Shown here one piece after another: positions 34,446-42,672 of a stretch of 64,000 bases of DNA (the first letter of the stretch is position 1; each line of letters opens with the position of its first letter). The DNA is taken from NCBI GenBank assembly GCA_002162075.1, contig CP021423.1:1798001-1862000 (forward strand), written 5' to 3'. The notes beneath the pieces are model-generated. The model searched no databases and was not told where the DNA came from. It saw only the letters and a list, made by a program, of their open reading frames with translations. A program made the position numbers and the translations under genes. The stretch comes from Armatimonadetes bacterium Uphvl-Ar1 (GTDB lineage: Bacteria > Armatimonadota > Fimbriimonadia > Fimbriimonadales > Fimbriimonadaceae).

Positions 34446-35881
34446 TTGCGGTCACGGAGGTATGTCGAGACGACTTGCTTCGCAATCGGGGCCGCGACCG
34501 ATCCGCCATGTCCCGCCGTTTCAACTAACACCGCAAAAGCAATCTTGGGCTTCTCTGCCGGGGCATATCCGACAAACCAAGCGTGTGTCCGGCGGCTCTG
34601 AGAATTTTCCGCACTTCCCGTTTTCCCCGCCACCTGAATTCCCGAAATCTGGCTGCTCCGCGCTGTCCCCGCATTCACGACGTTAATCAATGAGCTTTTC
34701 ATTGTTCGCCAAAATTCTTCGGTCGCATCAAATCGGTGCAACTCCTCAGGTTTGGTCAACTGAACCTTTGCCCCTTCTGATTGCTCAATCACACCCCTCA
34801 AGACGCGAGGCTTGTAACAAACACCCTCATTGGCAACCATGCTCACCAAAAGTGCCATTTGCAACGGCGTGACCAAAACATCACCCTGACCAATCCCAAT
34901 ATTGTTCGCGTCACCGGCAGAGTAGGGCCGCTTGTGTGCTTTCTTGATAAAGTCACGATCCGGAAACACTCCCTTTCGTTCTCCCGGCAAATCGATGCCC
35001 GACCGCACACCAAACCCCAGCTGATCTGCGGTTGCTTTGAATTCTTCAGCCGTTATTCGCTGACTCATCTTGCCAAAAAAGCTGTTGCAGCTCTTGGTCA
35101 TCGCCATGTGAAATCCGTAGGTCGCGGCCGGGTGGTTTTCACACTTGACCCGCCGATTCCCGACCGTCAAATATCCTGGACAGCTGACCGCGGCAGACGG
35201 ATTAAATTTCCCCGCCTGATATGCTGCCATCGCCGTAACAATCTTGAACGTCGAACCCGGCGGATACTCTCCCGCCATTCCCCGCTTAAGTAGCGGTGCA
35301 TTCTTATTGAGATTAATAGAATCGAATTCAGTTTGGGTCAATCCCCCCTCGTAAATCCTCAAGTCATATCCGGGGGTCGACACCATCGCCAAAACCTCAC
35401 CCGTATTCGGATCGAGCGCCACGACCGCCCCTTTTCGATCGCCAAGTGCTTCCCGAGCTACTCGCTGCGTTTCCATATCAATAGAAAGCACAAGCGATTC
35501 GCCCGGAGTGGGCGATTCCGACATCACAACTCGGAGTGGTCTCCGCTTCCGATCCAGTGTATAAGTCGTGGATCCCGGCTTCCCCATCAATTGGCGATCA
35601 TAAATCCTCTCAATCCCATCCCGCCCCACATAAGGTGGAATGAACTCCATTCCCTCTTCTTTGTATTCCTCTTCGATCGAAGCCGTCGGAACCCAGACAA
35701 ACCCCAAGATGTGCTCCAAAAATGAAGTATCGCCATAACTCCGCATGGGTAGAGTTTGCACCCCAACCCTGGAAAAGCATCTTCGCCCGACTCGGCTATT
35801 TTTGTCGCCTGCTGAACTGTGGCTCCCACAAAAATCGTTGTCGGAAAATTCCCCTTGCTCCACTGCTGATTCAAGGTCCAT
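34364..35881 (-). CDS. mrdA: Penicillin-binding protein 2: dimerisation end and transpeptidase domain (frame-broken)
   Basis: From about residue 39 this frame reads VGVQTLPMRSYGDTSFLEHILGF and then the transpeptidase domain: YPPGSTFK (SxxK, Ser210-Lys213), TKSCNSFF (SxN, 264-266) and VAGKTGSAEN (KTG, 420-422). All three active-site motifs are intact. A class B PBP of this arrangement (rod-shape elongation enzyme) is normally essential. Residues 1-38 of the frame are misread; the real preceding sequence is in the other frames at 35768-36215. One base is missing at about 35765. It overlaps the end of the upstream O-antigen-ligase-like gene on the other strand by 82 bases. Confidence 0.9.
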   Translation of the reverse strand: MDLESAVEQGEFSDNDFCGSHSSAGDKNSRVGRRCFSRVGVQTLPMRSYGDTSFLEHILGFVWVPTASIEEEYKEEGMEFIPPYVGRDGIERIYDRQLMGKPGSTTYTLDRKRRPLRVVMSESPTPGESLVLSIDMETQRVAREALGDRKGAVVALDPNTGEVLAMVSTPGYDLRIYEGGLTQTEFDSINLNKNAPLLKRGMAGEYPPGSTFKIVTAMAAYQAGKFNPSAAVSCPGYLTVGNRRVKCENHPAATYGFHMAMTKSCNSFFGKMSQRITAEEFKATADQLGFGVRSGIDLPGERKGVFPDRDFIKKAHKRPYSAGDANNIGIGQGDVLVTPLQMALLVSMVANEGVCYKPRVLRGVIEQSEGAKVQLTKPEELHRFDATEEFWRTMKSSLINVVNAGTARSSQISGIQVAGKTGSAENSQSRRTHAWFVGYAPAEKPKIAFAVLVETAGHGGSVAAPIAKQVVSTYLRDRNQKVNSNAVKIGLSLEPDSSDDMPESE

Positions 35882-36215
35882 TCAATCTTCTTGGTTGTCG
35901 TTCCCAATATCTTGGCGAGCCGCTCCATTGCCTCCGGGTTACTTTTGAGCACAACTGGCTTAGCCGTGATAACAACCCGAGGCTTCACATCCGCAATCGG
36001 CCTCATTGTCCGATCATAAATCTTCCCTCGGGGGCCAAAGTATGATCAAGGACAAGCCCCGTCATTTTGGCTTCCTCCCTCAGCTCATCCGCGCGAACGA
36101 TCTGAAGCAACCAGAGCTGCGAAATCGAAATGGCGAAGAAGATCAACAACAGAAGCGGAACGATGAGGCTGCGAAACGTGACTCTGTTTTCGTTCGGAGT
36201 ATGTATAACGGACAT
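35768..36215 (-). CDS. mrdA: Penicillin-binding protein 2: N-terminal anchor and linker (frame-broken)
   Basis: The ATG at 36215 gives a cytoplasmic tail and one membrane helix (SLIVPLLLLIFFAISISQLW), then LDHTLAP and a stop. Adding one base to the five-base run at 36030-36034 restores RGKIYDRTMRPIADVKPRVV, the typical class B PBP RGxIYDR motif, followed by a PBP-dimer-like region (ERLAKILGTTTKKIEWTL) to about 35768, where a second missing base leads to the transpeptidase frame. Together 34364-36215 encode about 617 residues, a normal PBP2 size. The first part overlaps the upstream PBP1A reading frame by 131 bases. Confidence 0.85.
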
Positions 36216-38514
36216 CGCGCAACCAATCCACTGTAATCACTATTGGCCCGACGGGCACTTCGGCGGTCGCCCCGTGGAGCGGGCAACCCCCTTTTGGTTC
36301 AGATCCCTTAAAGAACGGTCGTCGAACCGTTTCCGGACAGTAAGCATTTGCCCTCTGCCCCGAATCCGCACACACACTGACATAAACAACGTCATCCCCA
36401 CCTCCCTGGTTCCCTCCACCTGTGGAAGTACCGCCCCCTGTCGTTCCGGTTGTATTAGTCGCCGGCGGAGTTGAGCCCCCGTCGCCCGTATCGTTCGGGT
36501 CAACAACCGGTGTCACTTGGTCTTCAGGCTGTTCAGGGACTTCAATCGGCTCATCGGGAGTCGTATTGTCCGGGTCGTTTTCTTCGTCATCAGGTGCAGA
36601 AGTAGAAACGTTCGGCATCCTTCCAAAGCTACGGGATTTTTCACCCACTTCTTTCTGGATATCCCCCATGATGTCGTTCCAAACCCGCGCCGGCCCCTCT
36701 CCCCCAAAGAGACCCCGCATAGGTTGTGCACTCGGGCGCCCATCAATGATCTGCTCGTTGGCTACCCAGACTAGCCCAACCAACTTATCTGTATATCCAC
36801 AGAACCACGCGTCTTTGTGGTCACTTGTTGTTCCCGTTTTGCCCCGTGCATTCCGCACTCCACTTGCCGCTCGACCGGTTCCACCCGTCACAACCTGCCG
36901 CAACGACAAATCTATATATTCCGCTGAAGCCGAATCAACTACTGCCCGCGCTTTCTTCGGAGCAAGCGATTCCTCGCGCCCGTCGGGATAAATCACCCGC
37001 TCAATCGCGTAAGTCGGATACCGATCCCCATGGCTTTGCAGAACCGAATAGGCTTCAGCAACTTCGGTCATATAAACCTCACCCGACCCCAAAGAAAGAC
37101 TCTGAACCGCCATCAAATTACTACGGCGGAATCCCAAACTCCGCCGACAAAGGTTAAGCGTATTTTGCTCACCCACTTCTTCAATGGCCCGTGCAGCGGC
37201 TGTATTATTGGAGGCCGCGAGCGCAGATGCAATCGAGATATTCCCTCGGTTAGCTCCACCTTTAACATATTCCCTGGTCCCCGATTTCCGAATCGGTTTG
37301 GTCGAAATCGTCGACCCTTCGCTGTAAATTCCACGATCAAGCCCCGTCAAATAAACAAACGGCTTCATGCTCGAGCCTAGCTGACGACCCGGCCCCATCC
37401 AAATCATATTGAATTCGGATTTGTCATAGTCTGGACCACCAACCATCGCCACAATCCGACCATTGTCGTCCGTCACCAGCATTGCCATCTGGTTGACTCG
37501 GTACCCTTTCAGACGATCAATCCACTTATCAACTCCCTTCTCCGCAATCCGTTGATATTTGGTTTTCAAAGTTGTCTTGATCTCATACCCACCCGCAGAT
37601 ATGTCAATCTTTTTCTTGGCCAACTCGTTTAAAACGTAATCCACGAAGTAAGGGTGTACTTTGGATCCAGTAACTGCTCGCGGACGCTGATCCGCCAACT
37701 TCACTGGCTCACTCTTCGCCGCTTGATACTCTGCCGAAGTGATCATCCCCTCTTCCCGCATGATTGCCAAAACAACGTTGCGGTTCTTGATCGCTACTTC
37801 CAAATCCCGAACTGGATTCTCATCGCTCGGACGGCGAACACAGCGCATCAGCATTGCCGCTTCAGCAATCGTAAGCTCTTCCAAAGTCTTCCCAAAATAG
37901 ACATCCGCCGCCGCGCTTATCCCGTAAGCCCGCTCACCAAAAAATACTTGGTTCATGTACAGAGCGAGAATCTGATCTTTCGTAAATTGCTTCTCAATCT
38001 CAACAGCCAAGGCCATGTCGTCGAGCTTTCGATCAAGCGTTTGCTTATCGCTCGTGAACAACCGCTTGGCAATCTGCATCGTCAATGTTGAACCCCCTTG
38101 CGATGCCTCTCGATCTTTCAGAGCGACAACCGCAATCCGCGCTAAGGCAATTGCATCTACCCCGCTGTGCTCATAAAACCGCTTATCCTCCGCCGCAAGC
38201 ATCGCATTCCGAACCATCTCCGGAATATCCCCATAGCTCACAGCTTTACGATATTCCGTCTGAATCGAATAGAGTAGCTCCCCATCTGCGGAATAAATCT
38301 TTGAGGGTCTTGTGTTGAGCTGCTCAATCATCCCCGGCAAATCCGGAACCAAGAGCTTTGCCTTTTCAAGCTTTTGGTAAGCCACAACCGAGGCTCCCAT
38401 GAACCCAACCATCCCCAAAATTGATGCCCATGCAAACACCACTTTCAATTTTCGCTTCCACGAAGGTTTCACCTTCGTCTTAGTTGAAGCTTTTTTCCGA
38501 ATTGTGATTGCCAT
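36085..38514 (-). CDS. Bifunctional penicillin-binding protein 1A-type enzyme
   Basis: ATG 38514 has AGGGA eight bases before it. The 809-residue protein has an anchor helix (VVFAWASILGMVGFMGASVVAY). A GT51 glycosyltransferase domain follows: AAEDKRFYEHSGVD (catalytic Glu109), GGSTLTMQIAKRL and FGERAYGISAAADVYFGK. The transpeptidase has LGSSMKPFVYL (SxxK), SNNTAAARA (SxN) and GKTGTTSDHK (KTG). A Pro/Gly/Thr-rich linker ends with a Cys-containing segment (VSVCADSGQRANAYCPETV, GGCPLHG). The last 44 residues overlap the PBP2 start by 131 bases and look less protein-like, so the true end may lie near 36230. It polymerises and cross-links peptidoglycan. Confidence 0.9.
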   Translation of the reverse strand: MAITIRKKASTKTKVKPSWKRKLKVVFAWASILGMVGFMGASVVAYQKLEKAKLLVPDLPGMIEQLNTRPSKIYSADGELLYSIQTEYRKAVSYGDIPEMVRNAMLAAEDKRFYEHSGVDAIALARIAVVALKDREASQGGSTLTMQIAKRLFTSDKQTLDRKLDDMALAVEIEKQFTKDQILALYMNQVFFGERAYGISAAADVYFGKTLEELTIAEAAMLMRCVRRPSDENPVRDLEVAIKNRNVVLAIMREEGMITSAEYQAAKSEPVKLADQRPRAVTGSKVHPYFVDYVLNELAKKKIDISAGGYEIKTTLKTKYQRIAEKGVDKWIDRLKGYRVNQMAMLVTDDNGRIVAMVGGPDYDKSEFNMIWMGPGRQLGSSMKPFVYLTGLDRGIYSEGSTISTKPIRKSGTREYVKGGANRGNISIASALAASNNTAAARAIEEVGEQNTLNLCRRSLGFRRSNLMAVQSLSLGSGEVYMTEVAEAYSVLQSHGDRYPTYAIERVIYPDGREESLAPKKARAVVDSASAEYIDLSLRQVVTGGTGRAASGVRNARGKTGTTSDHKDAWFCGYTDKLVGLVWVANEQIIDGRPSAQPMRGLFGGEGPARVWNDIMGDIQKEVGEKSRSFGRMPNVSTSAPDDEENDPDNTTPDEPIEVPEQPEDQVTPVVDPNDTGDGGSTPPATNTTGTTGGGTSTGGGNQGGGDDVVYVSVCADSGQRANAYCPETVRRPFFKGSEPKGGCPLHGATAEVPVGPIVITVDWLRDVRYTYSERKQSHVSQPHRSASVVDLLRHFDFAALVASDRSRG

Positions 38515-38573
38515 AAGACAGTCCCTCATTATGACGTTTCCTTCACCAGACAGGTGTCAGCCAGTACCTATTC

Positions 38574-39506
38574 TTAGGCCTTCACTCGCGAAGCGAACTT
38601 TTTCAGCTCAGCTTCCGAATAGTCCCCGATTAAGATCAAAGTCATACCACCTGAATTCCACCGATGCACTTCAACCCCCCGCATCGAGAACCGCATCTCA
38701 GCATCTGTCTGTTTCATAACGAACAGGCTCAACCTGCGCTCACCATCAGTATAAAACTGACGCAAAATATTCTGCCCCCGGACTTCCATTTTGCCCGTTG
38801 AAACCAAAGCCATCTTCCCGCTATCAGGGATCATCATCGGCTTAATACTCAGTTCTTTAGCCAAACGCCGCACATCATCCTGAACCGTGATCAACTTCGC
38901 TTTCGCAGGCCACTTGAATTTGCTACTAGATATCTTCGCCGAAAAATCTATCTTCAGAACCTCGAACCCACCAATTTCCTCCGAGGATGAAACGGCAAAA
39001 CTACGCTTCAGAACCACGTATTTTTCGCGATCAATCCAAATTCTGTGGGTTCCTCGACCTCGATCCGAAGCAATCTCGACGAAGAATGTCGCCCGACTGG
39101 CAACCGCATCGCCTCTCGTTACTTTGACCGCACTCTTTTTCGCCGCCTCGGCCAGTAATTTATAAGTCTCAAGCCCCCCGCCACGAATCGGTGCAACTCT
39201 CAACTCATTATTGGACTTAGTATACGTGTACCGCTTCCCCCCAACTTCATAAATCTGTTGGTCAGCATAGGGTGTCCCAGAGTCATATGACAAGTACATT
39301 TTGTCGCCTGACCTCAAAACTCGCTCTTCAAATGTCCTGTTACCCCGCTCGGATCGAATGGTGATGGAACGAACCGCCGCATAACTTACGGTTTTCCCTG
39401 CCCGCTCTATTCGCGCCGCCAGTTCACTTGCCGTCGGGACTGACTGGGCCAAACTCAGTCCGCCAAGGCCGAGTAACACCCCAATCAATCCACTTCGAAT
39501 CCTCAT
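38574..39506 (-). CDS. RseB/MucB-like sigma-factor regulatory protein
   Basis: The ATG at 39506 gives a signal peptide (MRIRSGLIGVLLGLGGLSLA). The 310-residue mature protein has LolA/RseB-like beta strands: SYAAVRSITIRSERGNRTFEE, KMYLSYDSGTPYADQQIYEV, HRIWIDREKYVVLKRSFA and a C-terminal small domain (FVMKQTDAEMRFSMRGVEVHRW, MTLILIGDYSEAELKKFASR). This two-domain layout matches MucB/RseB, which binds the anti-sigma factor and senses envelope stress. It is the last gene of a three-gene operon, overlapping or within ten bases of the anti-sigma gene, with the ECF sigma gene upstream. The assignment is by fold pattern and gene order. Confidence 0.78.
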   Translation of the reverse strand: MRIRSGLIGVLLGLGGLSLAQSVPTASELAARIERAGKTVSYAAVRSITIRSERGNRTFEERVLRSGDKMYLSYDSGTPYADQQIYEVGGKRYTYTKSNNELRVAPIRGGGLETYKLLAEAAKKSAVKVTRGDAVASRATFFVEIASDRGRGTHRIWIDREKYVVLKRSFAVSSSEEIGGFEVLKIDFSAKISSSKFKWPAKAKLITVQDDVRRLAKELSIKPMMIPDSGKMALVSTGKMEVRGQNILRQFYTDGERRLSLFVMKQTDAEMRFSMRGVEVHRWNSGGMTLILIGDYSEAELKKFASRVKA

Positions 39507-39514
39507 GAAACCCC

Positions 39515-40027
39515 TTACCAATTATTGTAGTCAAGCTTCACGTTTTGCATTCGCGGAGTGCTTCGAGGAGACCGAACTCCAACCGACACCTGAGCTGTGT
39601 CCGATTGATGCGCTGCAATCAATGCCGAACCAAAATCAGAACTTCCGGACAAACCATCCGGTGAAACCGAAGGCTCACTCTCAGCAACAATCTGTCTCGA
39701 AGATCCCACTTCAACTGAGTCACCACCTTTCATAAAAACCATCGCAACCGCGGCCGCACATGCCACCGCAGAAGCCGCTACCAAACCACCAAAGCCAAGC
39801 CACTTGAACCGACTCCCCTTGTCTGCGACTGGCTGTGGCGCGATCTCGCGCAGCTTCTCATTCAAACTGCTACGCCAAGCCATGCTTGGCTCAACAAAGT
39901 CTTGGTCAGCCAGGTAATGAGCAACCAACGACTGATCCCCCGCCTCCAAAGCTTGCTCCAGCTCCAGATGCTCTGCCGCCGTCAGCGGCTCCTCATTCTT
40001 CAACTTCAAATATAGCTTTTCATTCAT
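39515..40027 (-). CDS. Anti-sigma factor with one membrane helix (RseA-like)
   Basis: The 170-residue protein has an N-terminal helical domain (NEEPLTAAEHLELEQALEAG, WRSSLNEKLREI) typical of anti-sigma (RseA/zinc-less) domains. A membrane helix (LGFGGLVAASAVACAAAVAMVF) and a periplasmic tail rich in Ser follow. Its ATG overlaps the stop of the sigma factor gene by one base, so the two are coupled. The periplasmic part may be bound by the RseB-like protein encoded next. No cysteine motif for zinc is visible. Confidence 0.78.
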   Translation of the reverse strand: MNEKLYLKLKNEEPLTAAEHLELEQALEAGDQSLVAHYLADQDFVEPSMAWRSSLNEKLREIAPQPVADKGSRFKWLGFGGLVAASAVACAAAVAMVFMKGGDSVEVGSSRQIVAESEPSVSPDGLSGSSDFGSALIAAHQSDTAQVSVGVRSPRSTPRMQNVKLDYNNW

Positions 40028-40680
40028 CAGAAAGCACCTCGCGGGTTCACCCGCGCTTGTCCATCATCGTCCAAATAAGCCCGAACACATTTTTGCACAT
40101 GTGCTCGTGCCAAAAACAGTCGGCTTTTCACCGTCCCAACCGGAACGTCAATCGTCTTCGCGATCTCTTCGTAGCCCAAGTCTTCCTGGTCATGCAAAAC
40201 CAGAACTGTTCGCAACTTCTCACTCATCGAGTTCATTGCTGACTCTAAGACCAAAACCAGTTCGTCCGTAATCAAATTCTCGGAAGGATCCCATCGCGAA
40301 TCTGCAAAATCAAACGGTTCATCGCCCACAACGGCTGGCTCCATGCTCAGCTCCTGAGGCGATCGGTCACGTTTCCTCGCTCGATCGATACAGAGATTGT
40401 GCGCAATCCGAAATAGCCAACTCCGAAGACTCGCCCGCCCATCAAACCCTGCCATTGCTTGGAATGCCTTGATGAACACTTCTTGTGTGACATCCAACGC
40501 CTCTTCCTCGTTCCGAACAAATCGCCGAACATAGCCTAAAACTCGAGCCTGGTAAGCATCAACGACTCGACCAAATGCGTCGAAGTCTTGCTGTCTGCAT
40601 TTCGCGACCAGCGCTTGCTCTATTGCCGAATCAAATTCATGCCGCGCTGACAACGTTCTTGTACCTACCCATTGGCTCAT
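40027..40680 (-). CDS. ECF-type RNA polymerase sigma factor
   Basis: Region 2 reads FDAFGRVVDAYQARVLGYVRRFV, EEALDVTQEVFIKAFQAMAGFDG and SWLFRIAHNLCIDRAR (core and -10 binding). Region 4 reads MSEKLRTVLVLHDQEDLGYEEIA and VPVGTVKSRLFLARAHVQ (-35 helix-turn-helix). ATG 40680 is preferred over a TTG at 40725, giving 217 residues. Upstream on the same strand GAACTT (40723-40718) and ATCAGA (about 40697-40692), 20 bases apart, could be an ECF promoter, but the spacing is unusual. It is the first gene of the sigma / anti-sigma / RseB-like operon and probably drives envelope genes. Confidence 0.88.
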   Translation of the reverse strand: MSQWVGTRTLSARHEFDSAIEQALVAKCRQQDFDAFGRVVDAYQARVLGYVRRFVRNEEEALDVTQEVFIKAFQAMAGFDGRASLRSWLFRIAHNLCIDRARKRDRSPQELSMEPAVVGDEPFDFADSRWDPSENLITDELVLVLESAMNSMSEKLRTVLVLHDQEDLGYEEIAKTIDVPVGTVKSRLFLARAHVQKCVRAYLDDDGQARVNPRGAF

Positions 40681-40755
40681 GGCGTTCGTATTCTGATAAA
40701 ACGCTGAACCCCCTCGAAAGTTCAATAATCGAGAACAGACCTAGCAAAAACCAAA

Positions 40756-40797
40756 GTGACCGCCCTCTGAACCAAAACAGCTCTCGCGGGCGGCCAC
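40756..40797 (-). terminator. Terminator after the beta-barrel gene
   Basis: GTGGCCGCCC and GGGCGGTCAC (minus strand, 40797-40788 and 40765-40756) pair with one G-T, followed by TTTGGTTTTTGC. It lies 18 bases beyond the stop of the beta-barrel gene at 40815. Confidence 0.6.
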
Positions 40798-40814
40798 TCA
40801 ATGCCAAACCAGTT

Positions 40815-41324
40815 TTAGAAGCGGACGCCGCCCACAATCGCAAAACCACTCAGGGCCGTACGACCGGAGCCAAAATATCGCGCTTCAACGAAGAACGGAT
40901 TGCCACCAAAATTCAAATCCTTCCCAATCGAGAACTGATAGTTGAAATCAAGCGTGCTGTCAGAGCCAGCCGATTGAGTTCGACCAAATCCAACTCCCGC
41001 ACCGACTGAGTAGTAGAACTCGGTTTGGCGTCCAACGTAGTTGTAAAGCACCGGAACGTTGCTAAAACCACCCTTGCCGTAGTAGTCCAAGCTCAAGCTC
41101 CAATGGGCCATATAATCCGGGTTACCCGATTTAATGTCCATCATCTTCTTCTCAACCCCAATGGTAAACCAGTTTTGCCCTTCAAACTTCTTACCATCGC
41201 CCTGCGCCAAGAAAAATCCTGCGCGCAAAGACAAATCCATCGGCTTAGCATAATCTGCCATCGCCGGAACTACGAGTGCCGCACAAATTGCCGCGGTCAG
41301 ACCGAATTTCACCATGCTCTTCAT
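40815..41324 (-). CDS. Outer-membrane beta-barrel-like protein
   Basis: The 169-residue protein starts MKSMVKFGLTAAICAALVVPAMA, a clear Sec signal. The mature chain has repeated amphipathic strands with aromatic ends (DLSLRAGFFLAQ, NWFTIGVEKKM, WSLSLDYYG, EFYYSVGAGVGFGR, FNYQFSIGKDL, FFVEARYFGSG) and finishes with GGVRF, a C-terminal Phe as in Omp85-dependent barrels. No family is named. It is next to the ECF sigma operon but transcribed as a separate unit with its own terminator. It supports a diderm cell. Confidence 0.75.
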   Translation of the reverse strand: MKSMVKFGLTAAICAALVVPAMADYAKPMDLSLRAGFFLAQGDGKKFEGQNWFTIGVEKKMMDIKSGNPDYMAHWSLSLDYYGKGGFSNVPVLYNYVGRQTEFYYSVGAGVGFGRTQSAGSDSTLDFNYQFSIGKDLNFGGNPFFVEARYFGSGRTALSGFAIVGGVRF

Positions 41325-41464
41325 CCGTTAAACCTCTCGTAAAAACGAGTTCACCTGGCATACCCAAAGGCCCGCCAATTCCCAAACTATAGCACGTCTG
41401 ATCTCAAAAGGTCCAGCCTCTCCGCACTCATTCTTTCAAAAAAGTCATTCATACTCAAACCATC

Positions 41465-42667
41465 ATGCTCGCCCCATTGGTCTTCTCCCTCCTGACTCAA
41501 ACCCAACCCATCAGCCCCGCAACACTTTTCGCAAATCGATTCCAATCAAATGCCGCCCTCTCACAAGACGCTCAAGAGTCTCTCAAAACCCTCCCGTGGC
41601 GAGAAGAATTTCGGGAAATTGCCTGGCGCGCTTACCGAGAATCGGACATCCACAGCGACATTCGCGCTGAGTTCAATGCGAACACCATCCGGACTGATGA
41701 TCGTGTAAGTCCGTTCAAATACCGCATTGTCGGGACCCCAAAACCAGGACAACCCATGCCGATGGTAATCGCCCTCCATGGTGGCGGAGGAGCCCCCAAG
41801 GCAGTCAATGACCAGCAATGGGATGGAATGTTCACCAGCTACTATAAAGACGCCACCGAATCCGCCCCCTATATCTATTGCGCACTCCGCGCGCCAAATG
41901 ACGAATGGAACGGATTCTATGACGACAGCATCGCCCAAGTCATCGAACGTCTGATCCTCGCATTCGCAATTGAGGGTCTTGTGGATCCCAACCGAGTGGT
42001 CACAACGGGTGCCTCGCACGGTGGCTACGGAAACTTCGTCATCGCGACCAAAATCCCTCATCGATTCTCCGCCGCAAACGCCAGCGCATCTGCCCCCACC
42101 GATGGCGAAACCCAAGGCGAAAACCTCCGGAATCTATACTTCACATGGGTCATCGGCTCCGAAGACAAAGCCTATGGTCGCCCCGAAAGATGCCAAGCCT
42201 TCGCAAAATCATGGGAAGAATGGCGTTCCGAACACGGCGGCTACCGAGGCGGGATGAACTGGCTGGAAGGCGTAGGACACTCCGTTCCTGATCGGGATAA
42301 ACCAGCCGAACTCCTCCGCGAAAAACGTAGTCTCGCCCCCGACAAACTCATTTGGAACCAAACCGACGAAAGAGTCAAAACCCACTACTTCGTTCAAGAT
42401 CCCGCGCCAAAATCGGGACGACGAATCACTCTCCAAATCGAAGGGAAATCATTCATCATCGTGAACCGAGACGCCGAAAATCTTATCCTGTATCCCCCCG
42501 TAAGAGTGGTCTTAAAAGAAATGATTGTCATTTGGGGCCGAGCAAGCACGACTATGCACCCGGAACCCAACACGGAGAATTTTGCCGAATCTCTCCTTCT
42601 CTATGGCGACCCAAAACTCGCCTCTCCCTACAAAATTGAAGTCTTCAACGACGGAGCATCCAACTAA
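41465..42667 (+). CDS. Secreted alpha/beta hydrolase (esterase)
   Basis: The 400-residue protein has a short signal (MLAPLVFSLLTQTQP). The core shows MPMVIALHGGGGAPKAVND (oxyanion), TTGASHGGYGNFVIA (nucleophile Ser), LYFTWVIGSEDKAYGRPE (acid strand) and WLEGVGHSVPDRD (His). This matches the PHB-depolymerase / feruloyl-esterase-like group. A C-terminal beta domain of about 100 residues (THYFVQDPAPKSGRRITLQI) follows. Six bases separate it from the M20 peptidase gene, so the two are probably co-transcribed. Confidence 0.82.
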   Translation: MLAPLVFSLLTQTQPISPATLFANRFQSNAALSQDAQESLKTLPWREEFREIAWRAYRESDIHSDIRAEFNANTIRTDDRVSPFKYRIVGTPKPGQPMPMVIALHGGGGAPKAVNDQQWDGMFTSYYKDATESAPYIYCALRAPNDEWNGFYDDSIAQVIERLILAFAIEGLVDPNRVVTTGASHGGYGNFVIATKIPHRFSAANASASAPTDGETQGENLRNLYFTWVIGSEDKAYGRPERCQAFAKSWEEWRSEHGGYRGGMNWLEGVGHSVPDRDKPAELLREKRSLAPDKLIWNQTDERVKTHYFVQDPAPKSGRRITLQIEGKSFIIVNRDAENLILYPPVRVVLKEMIVIWGRASTTMHPEPNTENFAESLLLYGDPKLASPYKIEVFNDGASN

Positions 42668-42672
42668 AAACC

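Noticed and set aside
40692-40723. GAACTT and ATCAGA as an autoregulated ECF promoter
   Set aside because: The spacing of about 20 bases is outside the usual range for ECF promoters, and a single site cannot establish a motif, so it is not listed as a feature.
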